Assembly: GCF_022014495.1 (NCBI RefSeq)
Contig: NZ_JAKLSQ010000001.1
Span: 162,739 to 226,738 of the forward strand
Direction: 5' to 3'
Length of the DNA: 64,000 nt
DNA from: Sandaracinobacteroides sayramensis
GTDB lineage: Bacteria > Pseudomonadota > Alphaproteobacteria > Sphingomonadales > Sphingomonadaceae
Shown: one piece after another, positions 15,793-24,602 of the stretch
How the letters are laid out: every line of letters starts with the position of its first letter
Position numbering within the stretch: the first letter of the stretch is position 1
Notes under the pieces: model-generated
Told to the model about the DNA's origin: nothing
The model's database searches: none
Seen by the model: the letters and a program-made list of their open reading frames with translations, nothing else
Program-made: the position numbers and the translations under genes

Positions 15793-16680
15793 ATGTCGTC
15801 CCGTCACACACAGCACGACGAGCGTGCGCAGCTCGATCTGTTCCGGGCGCTGCCCGGCGATCTGGCGCCGCGCGACGCGCAGGACCTCATGGCCTATCCG
15901 TTCTTCTCGCTCGCCAAGTCGAAGCGCCTGGCGCCGATCGACTTCAAGGCGGGTTCGGTGAAGATCCGTGTCGAAGCCGTGCCCGAGCACGGCATGGCGA
16001 CGATCTGGGACGCCGATGTTCTGATCTGGGCGGCCTCGCAAATCGTCGAGGCCCGTGACGTCGGCCTGCGCCCGTCACGCCTGATGGCGACCACGCCTTA
16101 CGAGATTCTGAACTTCATTGGACGCGGTGTCTCGCTGCGCGATTACGACCGCCTGAAGGCCGCGCTCGACCGCCTCCAGTCCACCACCATAGCGACCTCG
16201 ATCCGCCAGCCGACCGAGCGGCGGATGCACCGCTTCTCCTGGATCAACGAGTGGAAGGAACGCGCCGATCACCGTGGCCGCCCGCTCGGGCTCGAACTGA
16301 TCGTGCCGGACTGGTTCTACGCCGCTGTCCTCGATGACGCGCTCGTCCTGACGATCGACCGCAACTATTTCAGGCTGACCGGCGGTCTGGAGCGCTGGCT
16401 CTACCGCCTCGTGCGCAAGCATGGCGGCAAGCAGGAACACGGCTGGAGCTTTGACTTCCCGCATCTGCACGCGAAGTCCGGCAGTCTCTCGCCGCTCAAG
16501 CATTTCGCCTACGACCTGCGCGACATCGTCCGCCGCCAGCCGCTGCCGGGCTATCGCCTAACCATCGAGCAGTGCCTCGGCGGCCCCGAAATCCTGTCCT
16601 TCGTACCCACCGATCCCGACGCGCTCGGCGTCCCGCGCCGCCGTCGCCGCTCGGCAACTCGACCTGGGGATAAGCTGTGA
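15793..16680 (+). CDS. repA: Replication initiator protein A (RepA)
   Basis: The 295-aa protein matches the RPA/RepA family of alphaproteobacterial plasmids and ICEs (DLMAYPFFSLAKSKRLAPIDF, TTPYEILNFIGRGVSLRDYDRL, LTIDRNYFRLTGGLERWLYRLVRKHGG). It would bind the iterons that begin seven bases beyond its stop codon and open the origin. The C-terminus is very basic (PRRRRRSATRPGDKL). In ICEs such replication modules can stabilise the excised circle. It lies between the excisionase and the partition genes. Confidence 0.85.
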   Translation: MSSRHTQHDERAQLDLFRALPGDLAPRDAQDLMAYPFFSLAKSKRLAPIDFKAGSVKIRVEAVPEHGMATIWDADVLIWAASQIVEARDVGLRPSRLMATTPYEILNFIGRGVSLRDYDRLKAALDRLQSTTIATSIRQPTERRMHRFSWINEWKERADHRGRPLGLELIVPDWFYAAVLDDALVLTIDRNYFRLTGGLERWLYRLVRKHGGKQEHGWSFDFPHLHAKSGSLSPLKHFAYDLRDIVRRQPLPGYRLTIEQCLGGPEILSFVPTDPDALGVPRRRRRSATRPGDKL

Positions 16681-16686
16681 ATCATC

Positions 16687-16752
16687 TCGTGCTATCAGGG
16701 ACCGGCGCTATCGTGCCATCGGGGACCGGACTCTCGTGCTATCGGGGACCGG
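16687..16752 (+). repeat. Three iterons, putative replication origin
   Basis: Three 19-base direct repeats of consensus TCGTGCTATCGGGGACCGG start at 16687, 16711 and 16734. They are spaced 24 and 23 bases apart, about two helical turns. Copy 1 has CAGGG for CGGGG and copy 2 has GCCAT for GCTAT. They lie directly after repA and are followed by an AT-richer stretch (16796-16840) that could melt. This is the expected arrangement of an iteron origin. Confidence 0.75.
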
Positions 16753-16888
16753 AATCGTCGATTCATCGCGCTGAATCAGCAGCTTGCGAGCCCCGTAACT
16801 TATCTAACCTAGATTCCTACGGAATCTTTCTAACGCAACCGCGCTTTTCGACTGCTGTGGACGAGTCCCCGATCGCCGGGAGACCGTT

Positions 16889-17527
16889 ATGATCGTCGCG
16901 TTTCTCAACCAGAAGGGTGGCGTCGGCAAAACGACGTTGGCGCTGCACCTCGCCGGCGAATGGGCACGGGACGGAAAGCGCGTGACGCTGATCGACGCCG
17001 ATCCGCAAGGTTCCGCGCTGGACTGGTCGCAGCAGCGCAGCCGGGAGGGGTTGGAGCGGCTGTTCGGTGTTGTCGGCCTGGCGCGCGATACGCTCCACCG
17101 CGAAGCACCGGAGCTGGCGCGCGATGTCGATCATGTCGTCATCGATGGACCACCGCGTGTCGCCGGTCTGATGCGCTCGGCGCTGCTCGCCACCGATCTC
17201 GTGCTGATCCCAGTGCAGCCGTCGCCGTTCGACGGCTGGGCATCGGCCGAGATGCTGACGCTGCTCAGCGAAGCCCGAATCTATCGACCGGACCTCAAGG
17301 CGCGGTTCGTGCTGAACCGCTGTGCGACCCGCACGATCCTCGCCCGCGAAACCGCCGAAACGCTCGCCGAGCATGATCCGCCGCCACTCCTGACCACCAT
17401 CGGTCAGCGCATCGCTTTCGCCGATGTAGTGCAGACCGGACGGCTCGCGGCCGAGCAGGACGATACATCGCCCGCCGCGCGGGAGATTGCCGCGCTCGCC
17501 GCCGAAGTCACGAGGATCGGGGCATGA
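16889..17527 (+). CDS. parA: ParA-family partition ATPase
   Basis: The 212-aa protein has the deviant Walker A motif FLNQKGGVGKTTLALHLAGEWA near the N-terminus, the switch-like LIDADPQGSALDW, and HVVIDGPPRVAGLMRSALLATDLVLIPVQPS. It is a short ParA without an N-terminal HTH, like ParF types that work with a small ribbon-helix-helix partner. That partner is the next gene, which overlaps it by four bases (ATGA at 17524). The pair probably segregates the excised or plasmid form. Confidence 0.9.
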   Translation: MIVAFLNQKGGVGKTTLALHLAGEWARDGKRVTLIDADPQGSALDWSQQRSREGLERLFGVVGLARDTLHREAPELARDVDHVVIDGPPRVAGLMRSALLATDLVLIPVQPSPFDGWASAEMLTLLSEARIYRPDLKARFVLNRCATRTILARETAETLAEHDPPPLLTTIGQRIAFADVVQTGRLAAEQDDTSPAAREIAALAAEVTRIGA

Positions 17528-17778
17528 GCGAGCGGTCCTCCAAACGCAGTTTCGCGTCCCGGCCTGCCGATCCGGAAAGCTGGATCAAGGCGCCAGACCG
17601 TCCATCGCCGCGCACGGACCCCGCCGCCGAATTCAGCGCCAGGCTGACCATCGACGTCACCGCCGACATGCGAGGCCGGATCAAGTTTGCCGCCTTCCAG
17701 CGCGGACAGACGGTCGCCGACATGCTGCGCGCCCTGTTCGAGCGCGAGTTCCCCACCAGCGAAGGAGAGCCGCGATGA
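17524..17778 (+). CDS. Ribbon-helix-helix partition partner (ParG/ParB-like)
   Basis: The 84-aa protein has a disordered N-terminal 45 residues rich in Pro, Arg and Ser. A ribbon-helix-helix motif follows (ARLTIDVTADMRGRIKFAAFQRGQTVADMLRALFEREF). Small RHH proteins coupled to short ParA proteins bind the centromere and stimulate the ATPase. It is translationally coupled on both sides: ATGA overlaps with parA and with the DUF2840 gene. Confidence 0.8.
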   Translation: MSERSSKRSFASRPADPESWIKAPDRPSPRTDPAAEFSARLTIDVTADMRGRIKFAAFQRGQTVADMLRALFEREFPTSEGEPR

Positions 17779-18293
17779 TCGGTGTCGCTGACACGTCGCT
17801 GCGCAGCGGCTTGCCGCACGCGCCTGCGGCAGATGCACTGACCCATGTCGAGTTGACGTGGGTCGAGGAGAAGATCGAATTCTGGATCAGGTTCGGTCGC
17901 GAGACTGCCGAACAGATCCTCGACCGACGTCGGCGCGTCGTGTCGTTCGCGCCGGACAGCGTCTTCGCCTTCGTCCGCTGGACCTCCAACGACTACGGCA
18001 CCGCACTTTCGCGCCTCGACATCGTGCGCGCCGTTAGTGCGGGCGAGCGGTGCCAGACCCTGCCATTCGTGCGCCCCGGCGGCGACATCCTGTTGCGCGC
18101 CGACGGCTGGCCGAAGGTCGAGCGCGTCCTCCAGCTCATTGATGCCATCGAAGCGCGCGGCATCGGTGCGATCGATGTTTCGCCCGATCACTGGCGACAC
18201 GTCCACAACCGTCTGACAGCCGGTGAAGCACCGCGCGCCTACGACTCGCAGCAGCATCGCGCCTTCCTCCTGCGCCGGAGGATCATGCCATGA
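17775..18293 (+). CDS. DUF2840 domain-containing protein
   Basis: The 172-aa protein contains THVELTWVEEKIEFWIRFGR and DSVFAFVRWTSNDYGTALSRLDI, typical of DUF2840, a family found only in conjugative regions of alphaproteobacteria and relatives. No catalytic motif or membrane segment is visible. It overlaps the RHH gene at its start and traF at its end, both by ATGA. It is therefore part of one tightly packed operon leading to the relaxase. The role in transfer is unknown. Confidence 0.8.
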   Translation: MIGVADTSLRSGLPHAPAADALTHVELTWVEEKIEFWIRFGRETAEQILDRRRRVVSFAPDSVFAFVRWTSNDYGTALSRLDIVRAVSAGERCQTLPFVRPGGDILLRADGWPKVERVLQLIDAIEARGIGAIDVSPDHWRHVHNRLTAGEAPRAYDSQQHRAFLLRRRIMP

Positions 18294-18835
18294 GCCGCTT
18301 TGGATATGTCATGACGACGTACTTGGCGGTGATGTTGATGGGTATCCTGTCGATCGTGTCCTTCGCGCCGAAGCTGATCTGGAATGCCTCCGCGAGCACC
18401 CCGATCGGCCTCTATGCGATCAGCGCCAGCGACGGATTGGAAGCGTCCGACCTCGTCGCCGTAGCGGCGCCGGAGCCGATCGCCACGTTCCTTGCCGATG
18501 GCGGATATCTGCCGCGCGGCGTGCCCCTGCTGAAGCGGGTCGCGGGTCTGCCCGGTCAACGGCTTTGCCGATCGGGCCACACGATCACCGTCGATGGCCG
18601 ACCCATCGGCGATGCGCTCGACCGTGATCGCCGGGGCCGCGAACTGCCGACCTGGCAGGGATGCCGCGTCATCGCCGACGACGAGCTCTTCCTGATGAAC
18701 TGGCAGGTCCGCGACAGCCTCGACGGCCGTTACTTCGGACCGCTGCCCGCCAGCTCGGTCATCGGCCGGGCCACCCCCCTCTACACTGACGAGGACGGCG
18801 ATGACCGCTTCGTCTGGCGCGCGCCGACGCGGTGA
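18290..18835 (+). CDS. traF: TraF, S26-family signal peptidase for pilin maturation
   Basis: The 181-aa protein has an N-terminal membrane anchor (YVMTTYLAVMLMGILSIVSF) and the S26 active-site serine in SASTPIGLY. The general-base lysine is in PLLKRVAGLPGQ. TraF of Trb-type systems processes and cyclises the TrbC pilin in the periplasm, and trbC is present here at 25583. The start overlaps the DUF2840 stop by ATGA. In ICEMlSym-type elements traF likewise lies between the excision genes and rlxS. Confidence 0.88.
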   Translation: MSRFGYVMTTYLAVMLMGILSIVSFAPKLIWNASASTPIGLYAISASDGLEASDLVAVAAPEPIATFLADGGYLPRGVPLLKRVAGLPGQRLCRSGHTITVDGRPIGDALDRDRRGRELPTWQGCRVIADDELFLMNWQVRDSLDGRYFGPLPASSVIGRATPLYTDEDGDDRFVWRAPTR

Positions 18836-18881
18836 CGGCACGCCCATGACCTTGGCCACCGCAATCAGAAGGAGACGCCCC

Positions 18882-19229
18882 ATGTCCGTTATCGGTCAAT
18901 TCACGCGCGAAAATGACGGCTTCATCGGCCACCTGATGACGCTGTCATTGCACCAGGACATCATCATCGTTCCGGCTGAACCGTCCGATGCCGAGAACGC
19001 GCCGGACTACCGCGTCCATGTGCTCGACACCATGAGCAACGAAACCGGCGCGGAGATCGGTGCAGGGTGGAAGCGCACCGGCGAGAAGGCCGGCAACTAC
19101 GTCTCGCTGCAGATCGACGATCCGACCTTCGGTCATCCGATCCGCGCCAACCTTTTCCAGTCGGCCGACGATAAGTCCGCATGGGGCTTGCACTGGAACC
19201 GTCCGCCCAAGCGCGCGGAGCGGGACTGA
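18882..19229 (+). CDS. DUF736 domain-containing protein (copy 2)
   Basis: The 115-aa protein begins MSVIGQFTRENDGFIGHLMTLSLHQ and has GAGWKRTGEKAGNYVSLQIDDPTFGHPIRANLF. It is clearly of the same family as the gene at 13331 but diverged from it. ATG at 18882 follows AGAAGGAGACGCCC. Two DUF736 copies in one element, one in the backbone and one in the transfer operon, are commonly seen in such elements. Function is unknown. Confidence 0.88.
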   Translation: MSVIGQFTRENDGFIGHLMTLSLHQDIIIVPAEPSDAENAPDYRVHVLDTMSNETGAEIGAGWKRTGEKAGNYVSLQIDDPTFGHPIRANLFQSADDKSAWGLHWNRPPKRAERD

Positions 19230-19232
19230 GCG

Positions 19233-19994
19233 ATGTCGATCCCGCGCCACCAAGCTGTCGCTGGGCGGTCAAACACTGCCCGGCGCACAGCCCTCCTTCT
19301 CCTTTCCGGCCTTCTGCTCGCCGCGCCAATCTGCGCCACGGCGAATGCTCAGACCGTGCCGGCCGAGCGCCCCTCTCGCGTCGATCCCTACGCCGCCTTC
19401 ATCACCGAGGCCGCGCAACGGTTCGGCGTTCCCGAGCAATGGATTCGTGCGGTCATGCGGGTCGAAAGCGCGGGCGACGTGCGCGCGATCTCTTCGGCCG
19501 GCGCGATGGGCCTGATGCAGATCATGCCGGCCACCTGGGCGGATCTGCGCGCTCGACATGGTCTCGGCGCGAACCCCTACGATCCGCGCGACAACATTCT
19601 GGCGGGCGCGGCGTATCTGCGCAACATGCACGACCGCTACGGTTCGCCGGGCTTCCTCGCGGCCTACAACGCTGGCCCCGGGCGCTATGAGGAGTATCTC
19701 GCTGGCCGACCATTGCCAGCCGAAACGCGCGCCTATGTCGCCGCTCTCGCACCGATCATCGGCGGCGGCGATCTTTCTGCCCCGGTTACGGTGGCGACCG
19801 CCGATCCGCTCGCCTGGACCCGTGCGCCGCTCTTCATCGTGCAGGTCAACAGCAGCGCGGGTGCAGTCCAACGGCAGCACGACCGCGATCTGGCTGAACC
19901 ATCTGCGCAGGAGTCCGCGCGCGATCCGGTACTGCCTGCACCGCGATCGGACGGCCTATTCGTGGCGCGAACCGATCGTGCGGAGCCACGATGA
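19233..19994 (+). CDS. Lytic transglycosylase of the transfer system
   Basis: The 253-aa protein has a signal peptide (ALLLLSGLLLAAPICATANAQ) and a SLT domain. Its motifs are VMRVESAGDVRAISSAGAMGLMQIMPATW (catalytic Glu in VES) and FLAAYNAGPGRYEEYL. It cuts peptidoglycan to let the secretion channel cross the wall, the role of VirB1-like proteins. The C-terminal 70 residues are Ala/Pro rich and not conserved. It begins four bases after the DUF736 stop and ends in an ATGA overlap with the next short frame. Confidence 0.88.
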   Translation: MSIPRHQAVAGRSNTARRTALLLLSGLLLAAPICATANAQTVPAERPSRVDPYAAFITEAAQRFGVPEQWIRAVMRVESAGDVRAISSAGAMGLMQIMPATWADLRARHGLGANPYDPRDNILAGAAYLRNMHDRYGSPGFLAAYNAGPGRYEEYLAGRPLPAETRAYVAALAPIIGGGDLSAPVTVATADPLAWTRAPLFIVQVNSSAGAVQRQHDRDLAEPSAQESARDPVLPAPRSDGLFVARTDRAEPR

Positions 19995-20242
19995 TGGGCT
20001 TCGCACCTCATGCGGCATTGTCGGGCTCTGGCGTGGATCTGGCGTCAGAGGCGGGAAGAGCAAGCAGCACAACCGAACGATGGCGAGATAAAAGCCGGCG
20101 ATGCGCGGCTTGGTGCGGTCGTGTGTTTTCAGAGGCTTATGGCGCATTGGCGCGAGGTGCGCCTGATCGGCGCAGCCTGCGCATTCGCCATTTCGCCAAG
20201 GATTACCGCGCGATTGCGCGATGTGCGGGGCCTCGACCATGA
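19991..20242 (+). CDS. Hypothetical 83-aa protein between transglycosylase and relaxase
   Basis: I do not recognise this protein. The case for it is its fit: it begins in an ATGA overlap with the transglycosylase stop and ends in an ATGA overlap with the relaxase start. It is basic, with Arg-rich stretches (RWRDKSRRCAAWCGR, DRRSLRIRHFAKDYRAIARC), and has no membrane segment. Its third-codon GC is lower than its neighbours', which weakens the case. It may instead be a spacer in which coupling arose by chance. Confidence 0.4.
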   Translation: MMGFAPHAALSGSGVDLASEAGRASSTTERWRDKSRRCAAWCGRVFSEAYGALARGAPDRRSLRIRHFAKDYRAIARCAGPRP

Positions 20243-21978
20243 GCGACGAGGACGATTTCCGCATCCGGCCTGGCCGCATCCGCTCCACCCGCGCTCAAGC
20301 TGCCCGCCCCTTCATCGCCCAGGCGCTCGCGGCCGCGCAGCGGGCCGGCGGACGCGTCTCACGCTCCGGCCAGATCAGCAAGGGCAATCGCTCGCGGTTC
20401 GGACGCGGCCAGCGCGCGACCGTGCAGGCCAATCGGCTGCTCACGAGCCGATCGCGCAACACGGTGATCAAGACGCGCGTCGTGCGCCATACCGCCCGTT
20501 CAGCGCCGCTCAGCGCCCACCTCAGCTATCTGCGACGCGAGGGCGTCACCCGGGATGGAGAGAAGGCGCGGCTGTTCGGGCCGGAGACCGAGGACGTCGA
20601 TCCGAAGGCGTTCGCCGAGCGGACCCAGGACGACCGACATCATTTCCGGTTCATCGTCTCGCCAGAGGACGCGACCGAGATGTCCGACCTCAAAGGCTTC
20701 GCCCGCGAGCTGATGGGGCAGATGGAGAAAGACCTCGGCACGAAGCTCGACTGGGTCGGCGTCGATCACTGGAACACCGACAATCCTCATGTCCACATCA
20801 TCCTGCGGGGCCGGACCGACGACGGCCAGGACCTCGTCATTTCCCGCGATTACATAAAGGAGGGAATGCGCGCTCGCGCGCAGGATCTCGTCACCCAGGA
20901 GCTGGGTCCGCGAACGGATCACGAGATCCGTCGCAACCTCGAACGGCAGATCGGCGCGGAGCGCTGGACCGATCTCGATCGTCAGATCGCCCGCGACAGC
21001 TATCGCACGGGCGTCGCCGACCTCGCCCCGCATCCCGATCGCCAGCCGGACGAATTCCACGCGATGAAGGTCGGCCGGCTGCGGAAGCTGGAAACACTCG
21101 GCCTTGCCGATCAGGTCGGCCCCGGTCAGTGGGTCGTATCGGAGAACGCCGAGAAGACCCTGCGCGCGCTCGGCGAGCGTGGCGACATTATCAAGCGCAT
21201 CCACCGCAGCCTCACTGAACGCGGCATCGAGCGCGGCGCAGCGAGCTATGTGCTTGCCGGCGAGAGTATCGACGATCCTGTCATTGGCCGGTTGGTCGAT
21301 CGCGGGCTCGACGACGAGCTGAAGGGCACGGCCTATGCCGTGGTCGACGGCACGGATGGGCGCACCCACCACATCAAGCTGCCCGATCTCGACGCCGCCG
21401 GTGACAGCGCGCCGGGGTCGATCGTCGAATTGCGCAAGTTCGACGACGCCCAGGGCCGTCGGCGCGTGGCGCTTGCCGTCCGCTCCGATCTCGACATTGA
21501 ACGGCAAGTTCACGCGACCGGCGCCACCTGGCTCGACCGTCAGGCGATCGCCCGTGAGCCCGTCGCACTCGGCGGCGGCGGCTTCGGCGCCGAGGTGCGC
21601 CAGGCGATGGACCGGCGCGCCGAACATCTCATCAACCAGGGGCTCGCCGAGCGCCAGACACGTGGCGTCAGCTTCTCGCGGGGACTGATCGACACGCTCC
21701 GTCAACGCGAGGTCGAGGCGCTCGGCGAGAAGCTCGCGGCCGAGACCGGCCGCCAATTCGCGAAGGCCGGAACGGGCGAGTATGTGGCGGGTACCTATCG
21801 GCAGCGCTTCGCGCTCGCCTCCGGCCGCTTCGCCATGATCGACGACGGCCTCGGCTTCCAGCTCGTGCCCTGGTCGCCCTCCCTCGAACGTCAGCTCGGC
21901 CAGCACGTCTCCGGCGTCTCGCGCGGAGCCGGCGGCGTCGACTGGAGCTTCGGCCGCAATCGCGGCCTCGGCATGTAG
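20239..21978 (+). CDS. rlxS: Relaxase with DUF3363 domain (VirD2/RlxS type)
   Basis: The 579-aa protein begins MSDEDDFRIRPGRIRSTRAQ. It carries the relaxase region HFRFIVSPEDATEMSDLKGFARELM and the metal-binding histidine motif GVDHWNTDNPHVHIILRG (about residues 173-190). The C-terminal two-thirds is the DUF3363 domain characteristic of this relaxase clade. It nicks oriT and pilots the strand into the channel. I could not locate oriT by eye. traG follows 25 bases after the stop. Confidence 0.88.
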   Translation: MSDEDDFRIRPGRIRSTRAQAARPFIAQALAAAQRAGGRVSRSGQISKGNRSRFGRGQRATVQANRLLTSRSRNTVIKTRVVRHTARSAPLSAHLSYLRREGVTRDGEKARLFGPETEDVDPKAFAERTQDDRHHFRFIVSPEDATEMSDLKGFARELMGQMEKDLGTKLDWVGVDHWNTDNPHVHIILRGRTDDGQDLVISRDYIKEGMRARAQDLVTQELGPRTDHEIRRNLERQIGAERWTDLDRQIARDSYRTGVADLAPHPDRQPDEFHAMKVGRLRKLETLGLADQVGPGQWVVSENAEKTLRALGERGDIIKRIHRSLTERGIERGAASYVLAGESIDDPVIGRLVDRGLDDELKGTAYAVVDGTDGRTHHIKLPDLDAAGDSAPGSIVELRKFDDAQGRRRVALAVRSDLDIERQVHATGATWLDRQAIAREPVALGGGGFGAEVRQAMDRRAEHLINQGLAERQTRGVSFSRGLIDTLRQREVEALGEKLAAETGRQFAKAGTGEYVAGTYRQRFALASGRFAMIDDGLGFQLVPWSPSLERQLGQHVSGVSRGAGGVDWSFGRNRGLGM

Positions 21979-22003
21979 CCCAACCAAGAAAGGAGTACCC
22001 GCC

Positions 22004-23989
22004 ATGTCGGCGACGAAAATCCTCTGGGGCCAGATCCTCACCGTCTTCCTGATCGTGCTGATGACGACCTGGGGCGCGACGCAATGGACAGCCTACCGTC
22101 TCGGCTTCCAAGCTCAGCTTGGGCAGCCGTGGTTCGAGATCGCCGGATGGCCGATCTACTATCCGCCCGCCTTCTTCTGGTGGTGGTATTTCTACGATGC
22201 CTATGCCCCGCCGATCTTTGTCGAGGGCGCCTATATCGCCGCGTCGGGCGGCTTCATCTCGATCGCCGTCGCCATCGGCATGTCGGTGTGGCGGGCGCGC
22301 GAAGCGAAGAACGTCGAGACCTATGGCTCCGCCCGCTGGGCACGGCCGGAAGAGGTGAAGGCCGCGGGCCTGCTCGGTCCGGATGGCGTCGTGCTCGGCA
22401 AGCATGAGCGCGACTATCTGCGCCATGACGGCCCGGAGCATGTGCTCTGCTTCGCGCCGACCCGCTCCGGCAAAGGCGTGGGTCTGGTCGTACCCTCGCT
22501 CTTGACCTGGCCGGGCTCGGCGATCGTCCACGACATCAAGGGCGAGAACTGGATGCTCACCGCCGGCTACCGTGCTCGACACGGCCGCGTGCTGCTGTTC
22601 GATCCGACGAACGCAAAGTCGGCCGCCTACAACCCGCTGCTCGAGGTGCGGCGCGGCGAATGGGAGGTCCGCGACGTGCAGAACATCGCGGACATTTTGG
22701 TCGATCCGGAAGGCTCGCTCGAGAAACGCAACCACTGGGAGAAGACGTCCCACGCGCTTTTGGTCGGCGCGATCCTGCACGTCCTCTACGCCGAGGCCGA
22801 CAAGACCCTGGCTGGCGTCGCCGCCGTCCTCTCCGATCCGAAGCGGCCGATCGAGTCGACACTCGCGGCAATGATGAAGACCGCGCATCTCGGCGAGGCC
22901 GGCCCGCATCCGGTGATCGCCAGCGCCGCCCGCGAGCTGCTGAACAAGTCCGACAACGAGCGGTCCGGCGTGCTGTCGACCGCGATGTCGTTCCTGGGCC
23001 TCTATCGCGATCCCGTCGTCGCCGAGGTCACCCGCCGCTGCGACTGGCGCATCGCCGATATGGTCGGCGGCAAGCATCCGACCACGCTCTACCTCGTGGT
23101 GCCGCCATCTGACATCAACCGGACAAAGCCCTTGATCCGCCTGATCCTCAACCAGATCGGTCGCCGGTTGACCGAGGATTTGCAGGCGAAGGGCAACCGT
23201 CACCGCCTGCTGCTCATGCTGGACGAGTTTCCCGCGCTGGGCCGGCTCGACTTCTTCGAGAGCGCGCTCGCCTTCATGGCAGGTTACGGCCTGAAAGCAT
23301 TCCTCATCGCCCAGTCTCTGAACCAGATCGAGAAGGCCTACGGCCCGAACAATTCAATTCTCGACAACTGCCATGTCCGCGTGAGCTTCGCGACCAACGA
23401 CGAGCGGACCGCCAAGCGCGTTTCCGATGCGCTCGGCACCGCCACCGAGATGAAGGCCATGAAGAACTATGCCGGCCACCGGCTCTCTCCCTGGCTTGGC
23501 CACATGATGGTGTCGCGCTCGGAGACCGCCCGGCAACTGCTCACGCCGGGCGAGATCATGCAGCTCCCGCCGTCCGACGAGATCGTCATGGTCGCCGGCA
23601 TCCCACCGATCCGCGCCAAGAAGGCCCGATACTACGAGGACCGGCGCTTTCAGGAACGCATCCTCACGCCGCCCGGCCAGACCAAGCCGGCGAGCGCAAG
23701 GACAGACGACTGGAGCGCGCTGGTTTTGCCCGAACGCCCGGTGCTGAACACGCCCGTCGCCGTGGATGACGTAGCTGACGACGATCCGACGGATTCCGAG
23801 CGCCGTCATCAGCCCGAGCTGAGCCGCACCAAGACCGTCGAGCGCAAGCCCGTCATCGAAAACGAATTCGAGATCGATCCTCGCGATGACGTCGAAGAGG
23901 ATGCCGCCCGCCTCAGCCGCATGACCCAGACCATGCGCCAGGTCGCCCGACAGGCTTCGCTTGATCCGGGCGACGGCATCGAATTGTAG
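22004..23989 (+). CDS. traG: TraG, VirD4-type coupling ATPase
   Basis: The 661-aa protein has N-terminal membrane segments (residues 9-26, 50-72 and 82-97). Its Walker A is CFAPTRSGKGVGLVVPSLL (about residues 149-167), and its Walker B region is RLLLMLDEFPALGRL. The signature VHDIKGENW is also present. It links the relaxosome to the Trb channel in the inner membrane. The last 80 residues are acidic (DDVADDDPTDSE, DPRDDVEEDAARLS), as usual for substrate-docking tails. The ribosome-binding site AAAGGAG lies upstream. Confidence 0.92.
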   Translation: MSATKILWGQILTVFLIVLMTTWGATQWTAYRLGFQAQLGQPWFEIAGWPIYYPPAFFWWWYFYDAYAPPIFVEGAYIAASGGFISIAVAIGMSVWRAREAKNVETYGSARWARPEEVKAAGLLGPDGVVLGKHERDYLRHDGPEHVLCFAPTRSGKGVGLVVPSLLTWPGSAIVHDIKGENWMLTAGYRARHGRVLLFDPTNAKSAAYNPLLEVRRGEWEVRDVQNIADILVDPEGSLEKRNHWEKTSHALLVGAILHVLYAEADKTLAGVAAVLSDPKRPIESTLAAMMKTAHLGEAGPHPVIASAARELLNKSDNERSGVLSTAMSFLGLYRDPVVAEVTRRCDWRIADMVGGKHPTTLYLVVPPSDINRTKPLIRLILNQIGRRLTEDLQAKGNRHRLLLMLDEFPALGRLDFFESALAFMAGYGLKAFLIAQSLNQIEKAYGPNNSILDNCHVRVSFATNDERTAKRVSDALGTATEMKAMKNYAGHRLSPWLGHMMVSRSETARQLLTPGEIMQLPPSDEIVMVAGIPPIRAKKARYYEDRRFQERILTPPGQTKPASARTDDWSALVLPERPVLNTPVAVDDVADDDPTDSERRHQPELSRTKTVERKPVIENEFEIDPRDDVEEDAARLSRMTQTMRQVARQASLDPGDGIEL

Positions 23990-23998
23990 GAGGCGCCG

Positions 23999-24433
23999 GT
24001 GACCAAGCCTCCGAAGAAGCAACGGCTGTCCGTCTATCTCGACCCTGACGTGATGAAGGCGCTCGCCGCCCACGCCGCGCGCCGCGACCTGTCCCTCTCC
24101 CTGGTCGCCGAAGCCGGTATCGCCTCCTTTCTGTCGCCAGACGCCGCCGAGCGGCAGGAGGCAGCAACCACGAAGCGCCTCGATCAGCTCGACCGGCGCA
24201 TGGCGCGCATGGAGCGCGACCTCGGCATATCTGTCGAGACGCTCGCCGTGTTCATCCGCTTCTGGCTGACCTCCAACCCGCCGCTCCCCGAGCCGGCGCA
24301 GATCGCGGCACGCGCCAAGGCGGGCGAACGCTATGAGGCCTTCGTCACCGCGCTTGGCCGTCGACTCGCGCAGGGGCCGAAGCTCAGGCAGGAAATTTCG
24401 GAAGACATCTCGCCCGCGCGCGACGCGGAATAA
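23999..24433 (+). CDS. CopG-family ribbon-helix-helix protein
   Basis: The 144-aa protein starts at GTG (23999) after TAGGAGG. An N-terminal RHH domain (KKQRLSVYLDPDVMKALAAHAARRDLSLSLVAEAGIASFL) is followed by a helical region (LDQLDRRMARMERDLGISVETLAVFIRFWL). It lies between traG and trbB, where CopG-type proteins regularly occur in Trb systems. It may regulate the trb operon or act as an accessory relaxosome protein; the sequence does not decide this. Confidence 0.82.
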   Translation: MTKPPKKQRLSVYLDPDVMKALAAHAARRDLSLSLVAEAGIASFLSPDAAERQEAATTKRLDQLDRRMARMERDLGISVETLAVFIRFWLTSNPPLPEPAQIAARAKAGERYEAFVTALGRRLAQGPKLRQEISEDISPARDAE

Positions 24434-24602
24434 TCACTGATCCACCCATCACAAGTATTCGGCCATTCCGCCGTTTCCCTGTCTTTGTACGCCACAGTAC
24501 GACGACCACATGATGGTTGTTGTCAGGCCATGAATTCTGCCTCTTCTACTCATCCCCGATCCAGGGCCGCGCATCGCGGACCCGCAAGAGAACGGGGACG
24601 AC
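24434..24602 (+). promoter_or_regulatory. Probable trb operon promoter region with imperfect dyad
   Basis: This 169-base gap is one of the few in the transfer region. At 24499-24523 ACGACGACCA and TGGTTGTTGT form a ten-base dyad with two mismatches around CATGA. That is a plausible operator for a dimeric regulator of the long trb operon that follows. Confidence 0.4.

Noticed and set aside
20500-22041. Long open frame antisense to the relaxase gene
   Set aside because: High GC makes long antisense frames common; the sense strand encodes a clear relaxase with conserved motifs.
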